Positions 19,104 to 27,086 of a stretch of DNA of 64,000 bases are shown here, in pieces. A program made the position numbers and the translations under genes. Below the pieces are notes generated by a model. That model was not told the origin of the DNA and ran no database searches. It saw nothing but the letters and a program-made list of their open reading frames with translations. Source of the DNA: Bacteroidota bacterium (GTDB lineage: Bacteria > Bacteroidota > Bacteroidia > Chitinophagales > Chitinophagaceae); NCBI GenBank assembly GCA_023423285.1, contig JAFAFV010000214.1, forward strand, positions 55,097-119,096, given 5' to 3'. How positions within the stretch are numbered: the first letter of the stretch is position 1; every line of letters starts with the position of its first letter.

Positions 19104-20507
19104 TTATACCATCAACTCCCTCGGATCCGTCACTACTCCGGTTACGGCAACTGCTGCTGCTACATAAGGGCTTGCTAGCATAGTGCGTGCACCTGGGCCC
19201 TGTCTGCCTTCAAAATTTCTGTTGCTAGTACTAACTGCCAATTTCCCTGCGGGAATTTTATCGTCATTCATGGCCAGACAAGCACTACAGCCAGGTTGGC
19301 GCAGTTCAAAACCTGCGTCATTCAATATATCCAAAATGCCTTCTTTCCTGATCTGCTCTTCTACAACATGCGAGCCGGGAACCAGCCATGCTGTAATGTT
19401 ATCAGCTTTCTTGCGGCCTTTTACAATGGTTGCAAACGCGCGAAAATCTTCTATGCGGCCATTGGTGCAGCTTCCAAGAAATACATAATCCACTTTTTTA
19501 CCAATCAACTGCTCGCCTTCCTCAAACTGCATGTAGTTCAACGATTTTTTATAAGAGGCTTCACCATCCTGCACTTCGGCAGATTTAGGAATATTATTGG
19601 TAATGCCCGTGCCAAGTCCGGGATTGGTACCATAAGTAATTTGTGGCTCAATATTGGCGGCGTCAAACACAAGTTCTCTATCAAACTCGGCGTCTGCATC
19701 TGTTTTTAACGTTTTCCAGTACGCAAGTGCTTGTTCCCACGCTTCTCCTTTAGGCGCTTTTTCACGTCCTTCTATATAGTCAAACGTTGTTTGGTCCGGA
19801 GCAATCATGCCACCCCGCGCGCCCATTTCTATGCTCATGTTACAAACCGTCATACGGCCTTCCATACTCATGTTCTCAAACACTTCGCCGGCATATTCTA
19901 CAAAATAACCGGTTGCGCCGCTGGCCGTTATTTGTGAGATCATATAGAGCGCCACATCTTTGGGCAACACACCACGTCCCAGCTTGCCATTGATGGTGAT
20001 GCGCATTTTCTTTGGCTTAGGCTGCATAATACATTGGGAGGAAAGTACCATTTCAACTTCTGAAGTGCCAATACCAAAAGCGATACAGCCGAAGGCGCCA
20101 TGCGTGCTGGTATGAGAGTCGCCGCAAACGATGGTCATACCCGGTTGTGTAATGCCGTTTTCAGGGCCTACCACGTGCACAATACCATTTTTAGGACTGC
20201 CAAGTGCCCAGATGGAAATGCCCCATTTTTCTGCATTGCTGCTTAAGGCTGCTAATTGCTTTGCAGAAAGGGGGTCTTTAACAGGTTGATCCTGATTAAT
20301 GGTTGGCGTGTTATGATCGGCTGTGGCAAAAGTGCGTTGAGGATACATAACAGGAATGCCTCTTTGCTCCAAACCTAAGAATGCCACGGGGCTTGTAACT
20401 TCGTGAATAAAATGACGGTCAATAAACAATACGTCGGGGCCATCTTCAATGTGGCGTATCACGTGACTGTTCCAAACCTTATCGAACAATGTTGTAGCGC
20501 TGCTCAT
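19104..20507 (-). CDS. leuC: 3-isopropylmalate dehydratase large subunit
   Basis: A 467-residue aconitase-family subunit that carries a [4Fe-4S] cluster and isomerises 2- to 3-isopropylmalate. Motifs: [14 protein letters not shown] near the start, [14 protein letters not shown] (about 148-161), and the three cluster cysteines in GSCTNG (about 350) and GCSACLAM (about 410-413). First gene of the leftward leuC-leuD-leuA/cimA unit. Its short leader contains a hairpin with a U-rich tail. leuB is not in the window. Confidence 0.96.
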   Translation of the reverse strand: MSSATTLFDKVWNSHVIRHIEDGPDVLFIDRHFIHEVTSPVAFLGLEQRGIPVMYPQRTFATADHNTPTINQDQPVKDPLSAKQLAALSSNAEKWGISIWALGSPKNGIVHVVGPENGITQPGMTIVCGDSHTSTHGAFGCIAFGIGTSEVEMVLSSQCIMQPKPKKMRITINGKLGRGVLPKDVALYMISQITASGATGYFVEYAGEVFENMSMEGRMTVCNMSIEMGARGGMIAPDQTTFDYIEGREKAPKGEAWEQALAYWKTLKTDADAEFDRELVFDAANIEPQITYGTNPGLGTGITNNIPKSAEVQDGEASYKKSLNYMQFEEGEQLIGKKVDYVFLGSCTNGRIEDFRAFATIVKGRKKADNITAWLVPGSHVVEEQIRKEGILDILNDAGFELRQPGCSACLAMNDDKIPAGKLAVSTSNRNFEGRQGPGARTMLASPYVAAAVAVTGVVTDPRELMV

Positions 20508-20540
20508 TTTTGCAATGTGATTTTTTACTATAAAATAATA

Positions 20541-20581
20541 ATCCGCTCCGGAATGGCAGCGGATAAAGGCCTGTAAAGTTA
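20541..20581 (-). promoter_or_regulatory. leuC leader hairpin and weak promoter
   Basis: On the leftward strand, TAACTTTA (20574-20581) is a one-mismatch -7 element. It is followed by ATCCGCT (20558-20564) pairing with AGCGGAT (20541-20547) around a 10-base loop, then a T-rich stretch 34 bases before the leuC ATG. The hairpin with U-rich tail at the 5' end of a biosynthetic operon could act as an attenuator or as transcript protection. No leader peptide with Leu codons was found. Confidence 0.35.
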
Positions 20582-20877
20582 ATGAATTATTGCTAAAATT
20601 TACCTAGATGCATTGAAAAGTGTTCTACTCAAGCGAACATTCGTTTGAAATAATGTACAAAGGTTTTTCATTGATATACTAAGAAAGTTGTTTTTTGTTT
20701 TATTTCATATCAGGATACCTCCAAAGATTTTCAAGCTAAATGTGGGCGAAACAGTTAAAACACTATAGAGAATAAACTATAAAATTCTTGTCTTATGACA
20801 GGCTGATTTTAGGTAAATAATGATAATTTTAGTACATAAACCAAACGTATATTTTCCCTCACAAACGTAAATACACT
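20582..20877. other. intergenic region, nothing recognised
   Basis: About 300 AT-rich bases between the leu operon and the start of the accessory run. No reading frame, repeat or strong hairpin was recognised. It is presumably the upstream control region of leuC and marks the left border of the accessory block. Confidence 0.5.
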
Positions 20878-21155
20878 ATGATTGAAAGGCGCGAAGAAAT
20901 GATAACAAATTATATTGAAGGCTATAACAGTTTTGATGTTGACAGAATGGTTGAAGATTTCACAAAGCTATTGTTTTTAGAAACATTGAGAATGATGAAG
21001 AAACCATGCTCCTAAAGGGTATAGATGCATTTAAGCAACAAGCTGAAAACGCAAAGTCTTATTTTGAAAAAAAAGGTGATCAGCTAAGATTTGAAGGGAT
21101 ATCAATATTTCGTTTTACCGGTGATAAGATCATTGAATTAACCGATATATTTTAG
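20878..21155 (+). pseudogene. NTF2/SnoaL-like gene, frameshifted and internally shortened
   Basis: ATG 20878 opens with MIERREEMITNYIEGYNSFD and VDRMVEDF, the start of small nuclear-transport-factor-2-like proteins. The frame breaks near 20967-20970. In a second frame it continues IVFRNIENDEETMLLKGIDAF and QQAENAKSYFEKKGDQLRFEG, then ends ISIFRFTGDKIIELTDIF with TAG at 21153-21155. Joined, the product is about 91 residues, against about 120-130 for the family as I know it. The stretch between AKSYF and SIFRF is too short, so an internal deletion has probably also occurred. A cone-fold ligand-binding protein is not expected to be made. Confidence 0.7.
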
Positions 21156-21171
21156 TTTAAAAATTTTATGA

Positions 21172-22029
21172 ATGAATAAAATATTTTGCATTATCCTGTC
21201 TATTTTATATACCATAGTGGTTTTTGGACAAACAAATGTTACAACACAAAAGAATGCTGCCAAACCTTTTGTACTTGGCTTTATTGACGAAATACAATCA
21301 ACAGAATTGAATGAAAAAAGGATATTGAATATCTATCTGCCCGAAGGCTATAATCCGCGAGATACTATAGTTTACCCTGTCATTTATTTACTTGATGGCT
21401 CAGCAGATGAAGACTTTATTCATATAGTGGGGCTTGTGCAGTTCAATAGTTTTGAATGGGTAAACCAGGTTTCAAAATCAATCGTTGTAGGCATTGCAAC
21501 GGTTGACAGAAGGAGGGATTTTACATTTCCTACATCCATAGCAGAAGATAAAAATGCATACCCGACTTCGGGGCATTCAAATAGATTTATTTTATTTATA
21601 CAAAACGAATTGCAACCATTTATACAGGCGCGCTATAAAACAAATTCTTCAAAAACTATTATCGGGCAATCATTAGGTGGGCTTTTAGCAACTGAAATCT
21701 TATTTAATAAACCGGAACTTTTTAATAAGTACATCATTGTTAGCCCCAGTTTGTGGTGGGATAACGGGTCATTATTAAACCAGCCTCTTGCTCGTTTTGA
21801 GCGTAAAGATATTTATATCGGAGTTGGAAAAGAAGGTTTGGCTCCCACTAAAATTCCGAGAGTAATGGAAGTTGATGCGAATATATTAGCCGACAAAATT
21901 AAAAACCTGAAAAGCAGAGAGGTGAATGTTTTTTTCGATTATCTGCCACAGGAAAACCACGCAACCATAATGCACCAGGCTGTGTTAAATGCTTTTAAAT
22001 TTTTAAAACAAATCGTAGCAGCTAAATAA
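21172..22029 (+). CDS. alpha/beta hydrolase, IroE/Fes-like esterase
   Basis: A 285-residue exported serine esterase. Residues 1-20 form a signal peptide ending VFGQ. The fold contains YPVIYLLDGSADEDF, the nucleophile elbow GQSLGG (Ser in GxSxG, about residue 166), and the late His in ENHATIMHQA. This pattern matches the putative esterase (Esterase D, IroE) family that hydrolyses acyl or siderophore ester bonds. No siderophore genes are nearby, so the substrate is open. It starts 17 bases after the NTF2-like pseudogene and heads the intact genes of the accessory run. Confidence 0.85.
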   Translation: MNKIFCIILSILYTIVVFGQTNVTTQKNAAKPFVLGFIDEIQSTELNEKRILNIYLPEGYNPRDTIVYPVIYLLDGSADEDFIHIVGLVQFNSFEWVNQVSKSIVVGIATVDRRRDFTFPTSIAEDKNAYPTSGHSNRFILFIQNELQPFIQARYKTNSSKTIIGQSLGGLLATEILFNKPELFNKYIIVSPSLWWDNGSLLNQPLARFERKDIYIGVGKEGLAPTKIPRVMEVDANILADKIKNLKSREVNVFFDYLPQENHATIMHQAVLNAFKFLKQIVAAK

Positions 22030-22087
22030 AGTAAACCTGATAGCTGTATGCTTACCAAACTGACACCGGTAATAAAATAAACCAGAT

Positions 22088-22435
22088 ATGATAACAATCG
22101 CTACACTTAGAAAAATTGCCCTATCGTTTCCTGAAACGACGGAAGATCCCCACTTTGAGAAAACTTCTTTTCGCGTGAAAAATAAAATATTTGCTACGTA
22201 TGATGAAGTAATGACAAGAGCGTGCATAAAATTATCTGAAATTGACCAGGATGTTTTTTCTTCTGCAGACAGGACATCTATTTTCCCTGTTGACAGCAAA
22301 TGGGGCAGGCGGGGCTGGACAGTAATAGAAATGAAAAAAGTTCGCCAGGACATATTCGTTGATGCATTGACAACGGCTTATTGTGAAGTTGCGCCAGCAA
22401 AACTTGCTGGTTTAGTAAGACCGGATAAAGACTGA
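22088..22435 (+). CDS. MmcQ/YjbR family protein
   Basis: A 115-residue single-domain protein of the MmcQ/YjbR (CyaY-like fold, DUF419) family. Landmarks are the N-terminal LRKIALSFPETTEDPHF, FRVKNKIFATYD in the middle, and the C-terminal LTTAYCEVAPAKL. Proteins of this family have a double-wing DNA-binding-like fold, but their role is not established. It stands between the esterase and the VOC gene on the same strand. A degraded copy of the 3' end of a second member lies at about 24365-24480. Confidence 0.88.
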   Translation: MITIATLRKIALSFPETTEDPHFEKTSFRVKNKIFATYDEVMTRACIKLSEIDQDVFSSADRTSIFPVDSKWGRRGWTVIEMKKVRQDIFVDALTTAYCEVAPAKLAGLVRPDKD

Positions 22436-22479
22436 GAAGAAATAATGAACGCTGTCAGCAGACTTAAAACTTAAACGAT

Positions 22480-22950
22480 ATGACAAAAAGCAAATTATTG
22501 GAAATGAACAACGTTGGTATCGTTGTAGAAAACCTTGATAAAGCAATAACTTTTTTTAAAGAAATGGGATTGATATTGGAAGGACGTATGTTGGTTGAAG
22601 ATGAATGGGCTGGACGTGTAACGGGACTTGGGAATCAATCCGTAGAAATTGCCATGATGGTTACACCTGACGGGCACAGCCGTTTAGAACTTTCAAAATT
22701 TCTTACTCCCGCAACTGTTTCAGATCACAGGACAGCGCCTGTTAATGCTCTCGGTTATCTACGTATTATGTTCAGGGTTCACAATATTGATGAATTATTA
22801 TCCAGGCTTGTGAAGTTCGGCGCTAAAATAGTTGGAGAAGTGGTTAACTACCAGAACGTCTATCGGCTATGTTATATACGGGGAACGGAAGGACTTCTTA
22901 TTGGACTGGCCGAGCAACTTGGTGAGCAAACAACGACAGATATCTTATAA
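22480..22950 (+). CDS. VOC family (glyoxalase/bleomycin resistance-like) protein
   Basis: A 156-residue vicinal-oxygen-chelate protein. The first beta-alpha-beta module starts MNNVGIVVENLDKAITFFKEMG and the second runs from about residue 90 (YLRIMFRVHNIDELLSRL) to EGLLIGLAEQLG with the terminal metal-type Glu position. Such proteins include glyoxalase I, dioxygenases and antibiotic-binding proteins. The substrate is not deducible. It follows the MmcQ gene by 44 bases. Confidence 0.85.
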   Translation: MTKSKLLEMNNVGIVVENLDKAITFFKEMGLILEGRMLVEDEWAGRVTGLGNQSVEIAMMVTPDGHSRLELSKFLTPATVSDHRTAPVNALGYLRIMFRVHNIDELLSRLVKFGAKIVGEVVNYQNVYRLCYIRGTEGLLIGLAEQLGEQTTTDIL

Positions 22951-23040
22951 AATTTCTGACATTAAAGCCGCAGATGTAAAAATTATTAGCCTTGTTCTCA
23001 GGTGGTTATAATGAAATTTAAAAATAATTTCAAAAAACGC

Positions 23041-23073
23041 TTGACCCTAACGTTACGTCATATTATACCTTTG
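23041..23073 (+). promoter_or_regulatory. MerR-type operator within the promoter of the MerR gene
   Basis: TTGACC (23041-23046) is followed by a dyad-like core TAACGTTA (23048-23055), then TATACC and an exact TAnnTTTG element TACCTTTG (23066-23073). This places a palindrome between the upstream and -7 elements, the standard architecture of MerR-family activator sites. The adjacent downstream gene encodes a MerR/TipAS protein, so autoregulation is the natural reading. Confidence 0.6.
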
Positions 23074-23098
23074 TGCAGTCGAAAAAGAATAAGAAAGA

Positions 23099-23881
23099 AT
23101 GAAAACGCTTACAGTTAAAAAATTGGCAGAAATATCAGGTGTGAGCGTACGCACACTTCATTATTATGACCAGATTGGGTTGCTTCGTCCATCAGTAAGA
23201 ACCGAGAAAAAGTACAGGCTTTACGGAAATGAAGAGTTATTGCGCTTGCAGCAAATTTTGTTTTTTCGTGAACTGGACTTTTCGCTTAAAGATATTCTTG
23301 AGATGATGGATGATCCTGACTACAATCTGGTTAAAGCGCTGATGCAGCACAAGTCGGCACTGCTCAACCATAAAAGAAGGATTTCTGACTTATTAAGAAC
23401 GATCGACATCACTATTAATAATCTTAAAAAAGGAGAAATGATGAAAGATCCGGAAGAATTGTACAAAGGTTTTCCCAAAGAAGTGGGAACGATCTACAGA
23501 AAAGAAGCAATGAATAAGTACGGAGCACAAACCGTTGAACAATCTGAAAAAGATTTGATGAAGCTTGGTAAGGCGGGTGTTGAAGCACTTCAAAAAGATA
23601 TGGAAAATGTCTTCAGTGAATTATTTACCATGAAAAACGACAGTCCGGAATCGGACATCGTACAACAGCACGTTGCAAGGCATTATGGGATAGTGAGCAA
23701 ATTTTGGGGCACTTCAGTTGTGCCAGATCAAAAAGCTTGTGCTTATGCTGGATTGGGTGACATGTATTTAAATGACGACCGCTATTTGGCGAGTGTTACG
23801 GATGGAAATCCGCAGCCTGAATTTGCCTTATTCTTGCAAAAAGCTATGAAATGTTTTGTTGAAAGTGCTTTAGCAAAATAA
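23099..23881 (+). CDS. MerR family regulator with TipAS effector domain
   Basis: A 260-residue one-component regulator. Residues 1-70 are the MerR winged helix (VKKLAEISGVSVRTLHYYDQ, then IGLLRPSVRTEKKYRLYG). Residues about 75-110 form the dimerisation coiled coil. Residues about 140-258 are a TipAS-type antibiotic-recognition domain (globin-like helical). By homology with TipA and Mta, binding of a hydrophobic compound would untwist a long-spacer promoter. Its own promoter contains such a site. No drug pump adjoins it, so the target genes may be itself and the small genes downstream. Confidence 0.9.
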   Translation: MKTLTVKKLAEISGVSVRTLHYYDQIGLLRPSVRTEKKYRLYGNEELLRLQQILFFRELDFSLKDILEMMDDPDYNLVKALMQHKSALLNHKRRISDLLRTIDITINNLKKGEMMKDPEELYKGFPKEVGTIYRKEAMNKYGAQTVEQSEKDLMKLGKAGVEALQKDMENVFSELFTMKNDSPESDIVQQHVARHYGIVSKFWGTSVVPDQKACAYAGLGDMYLNDDRYLASVTDGNPQPEFALFLQKAMKCFVESALAK

Positions 23882-23949
23882 GTAAACGAAAAATAGAAGA
23901 GAAATCCTGATCAATGGATTTCTCTTTACCATCATCAAAAAACGAAAGT

Positions 23950-24330
23950 ATGAATGAAACAGATTTGATTAAAGAATTCCAATACATTGAAGACAATTTC
24001 AACCGGGCGGTGGTCACAAATGACATTTCAGAAATAAAAAAATGTATTACCAACGATTGGGTATTGGTAGATAGTCAGGGTGGAATTATACCGCAAGAGC
24101 GGTTTTTTGAAGTACTGAAACAAGGACTGCTTTCTCATTCAGCGATGAACAAAGAAGTGCTGCGGGTAAAAGTTTACGGAGATGTAGCACTGGTAACGGG
24201 CCGTGGTCAGAACAAAGGAAACTGGCAGGGGCAACCCATGGAAGCAGATGAGTGGATTACAGATGTGTACAAAAACGAAGGTGGTAAATGGCTGTGTATA
24301 CTCACCCATCTGACCCCTGTGAAAAAATAA
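23950..24330 (+). CDS. DUF4440/NTF2-like protein
   Basis: A 126-residue cone-fold protein of the DUF4440/SnoaL superfamily. It begins LIKEFQYIEDNFNRAVV, has the core CITNDWVLVDSQGG and ends WITDVYKNEGGKWLCILTHLTPV, the family's closing strands. Function ranges from steroid isomerases to ligand-binding proteins, and nothing here is specific. ATG 23950 matches the usual N-terminus. ATG 23914 in frame would add 12 polar residues. It lies just downstream of the MerR gene and could be controlled by it. Confidence 0.8.
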   Translation: MNETDLIKEFQYIEDNFNRAVVTNDISEIKKCITNDWVLVDSQGGIIPQERFFEVLKQGLLSHSAMNKEVLRVKVYGDVALVTGRGQNKGNWQGQPMEADEWITDVYKNEGGKWLCILTHLTPVKK

Positions 24331-24364
24331 AATAAATAAGATAACAGCTTACGAATTATAAAAA

Positions 24365-24480
24365 CTGACACTTTCCGTTTTTATTGATGTACTGACCACA
24401 TCGTACTGTGAAGTGCACCAAAAAACCCGTTGAATTACTGAAATCAAATCATAGCGAACAACACTTCATTACACCAGTTC
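24365..24480 (+). pseudogene. 3' remnant of a second MmcQ/YjbR gene
   Basis: In one frame 24380-24418 reads FIDVLTTSYCEV, nearly the same as FVDALTTAYCEV in the intact MmcQ protein encoded at 22088-22435. After a shift near 24417-24425 the text continues KPVELLKSNHSEQHF. Only the last third of such a gene remains, with a frameshift and no start. It occupies most of the gap before the GNAT gene. Confidence 0.6.
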
Positions 24481-24492
24481 AAATTAAGAATA

Positions 24493-24975
24493 ATGCTGAG
24501 CAATGAACATATCCTGCTAAAAAGACTGACAATGAAAGATGCAGAGGCATTTCATAATTTGTATTTTCCAAAGGTTGAACAAAGACTCCAATCTGAAATC
24601 CGCACCGGTATACACAAAACCCCCACTGAATTTGCAGAATCTATTGCATCCGTTTGTAATGAAATTTTCACGATCAGAATGGCTGCTAATCCTGATATAA
24701 TCATCGGCGATTGTGCATTGCACCATTGGGACGAAGAAACGCATGAGATAGAAATCGGTGGCTCTCTGCTTCCGGCATACTGGGGCAAAGGGATCATGGC
24801 TAAGGCATTTGAACATCTTTTCTGTTTGGCTCGGGAAGAATATAATGCTAAAACGTTGGTAGCGAAAACCGAACAAATAAATAAAAACGCATTAAAATTC
24901 GCTAAGAAGATGGGGTTTGAGTTTAGAACTTATGAGGAAAATAAAGTTGTTTTATTTAAAAAATTAGAAATATGA
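24493..24975 (+). CDS. GNAT family N-acetyltransferase
   Basis: A 160-residue acyltransferase using acetyl-CoA. It starts ILLKRLTMKDAEAFHNLY, typical of RimJ/RimL-like GNATs. Motif A contains IGGSLLPAYWGKGIMAKAFEHL (the pyrophosphate-binding Q/R-x-x-G-x-G/A loop appears as YWGKGIM), followed by VAKTEQINKNALKFAKKMGFEF, where Asn-x-x-x/Lys motif B ends. The acceptor is unknown. It stands alone between the mmcQ remnant and a DUF1579-like gene. Confidence 0.87.
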   Translation: MLSNEHILLKRLTMKDAEAFHNLYFPKVEQRLQSEIRTGIHKTPTEFAESIASVCNEIFTIRMAANPDIIIGDCALHHWDEETHEIEIGGSLLPAYWGKGIMAKAFEHLFCLAREEYNAKTLVAKTEQINKNALKFAKKMGFEFRTYEENKVVLFKKLEI

Positions 24976-25003
24976 TGAAACATTAATTAGAAATTCAACC
25001 TTA

Positions 25004-25438
25004 ATGAACAAAATAGAGAACAGTAATTTTAAAAGACTTATTGGTGTTTGGGAAACCACCGGAGATATAAAGTCTGGTCAGCACAGCCAAAAATTAGTTG
25101 GTACTGACAGTTACGAATTGATACTTGGCGGAAATTACATTTTACATAGGGCAGACGTTATGATGGGAAACGACAGAAGCGAAACTTTTGAAATTATAAT
25201 GTTGGACAACGCCTTACACGAAGCTAAAATGCAATACTTCAACTCAAGAGAGGAAAACGGTATAATGAAATGCTCTACTATAGGCGATGAGTTTAAAATT
25301 GAAGGAACAGGTTTGAAGTTTAGTGGTGTAATAGATGAAGAAAACACAAAAATCAATGGAAAGTGGTATATAAAAGCTAATAGTGAAGGGTGGAGAGACT
25401 TTATTGATTTACATCTTGTAAAAAGGTATGAGATATGA
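25004..25438 (+). CDS. DUF1579/lipocalin-like protein of unknown function
   Basis: A 144-residue cytosolic protein without a signal peptide. It opens FKRLIGVWETTGDIKSG and has a repeated strand pattern (SYELILGGNYILHRADV, then GKWYIKANSEGWRDFIDL), fitting the DUF1579 or related small beta-barrel family. No catalytic residues are evident. Its stop overlaps the ATG of the next gene (ATGA), so the two are translationally coupled and probably work together. Confidence 0.65.
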   Translation: MNKIENSNFKRLIGVWETTGDIKSGQHSQKLVGTDSYELILGGNYILHRADVMMGNDRSETFEIIMLDNALHEAKMQYFNSREENGIMKCSTIGDEFKIEGTGLKFSGVIDEENTKINGKWYIKANSEGWRDFIDLHLVKRYEI

Positions 25439-25998
25439 GAAAAGTAATTGCAGCAATCAATACGACACTTGACGCGGTATGCGACCATACAGCAGGGATT
25501 TCGGACCAGGAACTGCATCAATATTACGCAGATTTATTAAGCAATGCGGATGCCATTCTGTTTGGCAGGAAAACCTATCAGCTTATGGAATTTTGGCGAA
25601 CTTTGGTTGAGAAACCTTCTGGTGAAAAATCAATGGACGATTTTGCCGCTATTATAGATAAGATCCAAAAAATTGTTTTTTCCAGAACACTCAATAGCGT
25701 AGAATGGAAAAGTGCGAGGTTGGCAGATCAGAATATAGAAAAAGAAATAGCAGAACTTAAACAGCAATCGGGAAAAGACATTCTTATAGGCAGTCGCAGT
25801 CTGATTTTACAACTGATGAAACTTGACTTGATTGACCAGTACCAGCTTTGTGTGCACCCTATTGTGGCTGGTAGCGGCTTGCCGTTGTTTGAAGACATCG
25901 ACAGAACTGTTTTTAAGCTCACTAAAACAAAAATATTCGGCAATGGCGCTGTAATGCTTTACTATAAGCCAACAAATAAAAGCGCTATAAACGGTTAA
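25435..25998 (+). CDS. dihydrofolate reductase family (RibD C-terminal domain) protein
   Basis: A 187-residue NADPH-binding reductase-like protein. It begins MRKVIAAINTTLDAVCDH. It has the LFGRKTYQLMEFWRT loop (about 42-56, cofactor contact), the segment KIVFSRTLNSVEWKSARL, and KDILIGSRSLILQLMKLDLID with the family's G-S/G turn, ending in HPIVAGSGLPLFEDI. Such YwjB/YyaP-like proteins resemble the reductase half of RibD but have unknown substrates. It overlaps the preceding gene by 4 bases. Confidence 0.87.
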   Translation: MRKVIAAINTTLDAVCDHTAGISDQELHQYYADLLSNADAILFGRKTYQLMEFWRTLVEKPSGEKSMDDFAAIIDKIQKIVFSRTLNSVEWKSARLADQNIEKEIAELKQQSGKDILIGSRSLILQLMKLDLIDQYQLCVHPIVAGSGLPLFEDIDRTVFKLTKTKIFGNGAVMLYYKPTNKSAING

Positions 25999-26036
25999 GG
26001 ACATCTATCATGCAAATCACATGAATAACAAAAGAA

Positions 26037-26602
26037 ATGACAGACAAATTAAAATCGGTGCTTAAGATGTTTGCCGACTTTGATGGAGAGGAACTTAACA
26101 AAATACAATCCTGTTTCAGGCAAAAGGCCGTAAGAAAAAATCATATTTGTTGCATGAAGGTATTATTTGCAAAGAATTTTACTTTGTACAAACGGGTTGT
26201 GTACGTATATTTTTTGTAGATAAAAACGGGCAGGAAAAGACAAGATATATTATGTTCGATAATTATATTGGAACTGCCTTAACAAGTTTCATTTCTCAAA
26301 AGCCCACCATAGAATTGATAGAAGCTCTTGAAGATACCGAGCTTTTAGCAATCAGTCATACAGATTTTTATCGACTAAATAGCCAAATGGATAATTGGAG
26401 AAACTTTTATCAACGAATTTTGGAAATGGCTTATTCCTTTCAAAACAGTAAAATTGAGCAAAGAGTAACCCTAAATGCCAAGCAGCGATATGAAATTATT
26501 TTGAATGAAAATCCTGCTTTGATCCAACAGGTATCTAACAAAATATTGGCATCTTATCTTGATATCCGGGAAGAAACCCTGAGCCGTCTTAAATCCAAAT
26601 AA
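26037..26602 (+). pseudogene. Crp/Fnr family regulator, single-base frameshift
   Basis: The gene opens MTDKLKSVLKMFADFDGEEL and loses frame at an A-run (26135-26140). Adding one A restores a continuous protein reading AVRKKSYLLHEG, then ICKEFYFVQTGCVRIFFVDK, the cyclic-nucleotide-binding beta-roll. A C-terminal helix-turn-helix follows (QQVSNKILASYLDIREETLS). The restored length, about 188 residues, is normal for Bacteroidota Crp/Fnr proteins. The rest of the frame is clean, so this is either a very recent mutation, a slippage-corrected gene, or a homopolymer sequencing error. Confidence 0.8.
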
Positions 26603-26714
26603 TGCGATTTTGATCTATGTCAATTGAAATATGTGTGAGAGCGGACATTTTTGCTTTATAAAAAAAGCAATGAAAAACTTAAAAGAAGACAGCACCTTTA
26701 AAAGATTAGTAAAA

Positions 26715-27068
26715 ATGAAAGAATTTGTATTACTGTTTCGGATGGACATAATAAGCCAGGAAGCGCAGCCTTCTAAAGAACAAATGGAAATCTACATGAA
26801 ACAGTGGATGAGCTGGATCAAAGATATCTCAGAAAAAGGTATGCTTGCCAATGGCGGCAATCACTTTTCAAAACAAGGGAGGGTATTAAAACCCAATGAT
26901 CGCGTATTTCAACAACCGTATATTGCTGAAGATATATCCCTTGCCGGCTATATAATTGTTTTGGCTGAAAACCTGGACGAAGCAACAGATATCGCTAAAA
27001 AATGTCCCATACTAAACGGCCAAAACACAAGTGTGGAAATCCGGGAAACTGCAAAGCCTGGGGAGTAA
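26715..27068 (+). CDS. YCII-related domain protein
   Basis: A 117-residue protein of the YCII/DGPF family. It starts MKEFVLLFRMDI and contains YMKQWMSWIKDISEKGMLANGG, with the conserved Trp and the Gly-Gly turn, and ends GYIIVLAENLDEATDIAKKCP. These ferredoxin-like-fold proteins have no agreed function, though some dehydrohalogenate chlorinated substrates. Earlier in-frame ATGs at 26631 and 26673 would add N-terminal residues not typical of the family. It is the last gene of the accessory run and converges on nnr. Confidence 0.8.
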   Translation: MKEFVLLFRMDIISQEAQPSKEQMEIYMKQWMSWIKDISEKGMLANGGNHFSKQGRVLKPNDRVFQQPYIAEDISLAGYIIVLAENLDEATDIAKKCPILNGQNTSVEIRETAKPGE

Positions 27069-27086
27069 GCATTAATAATAGTTTGC

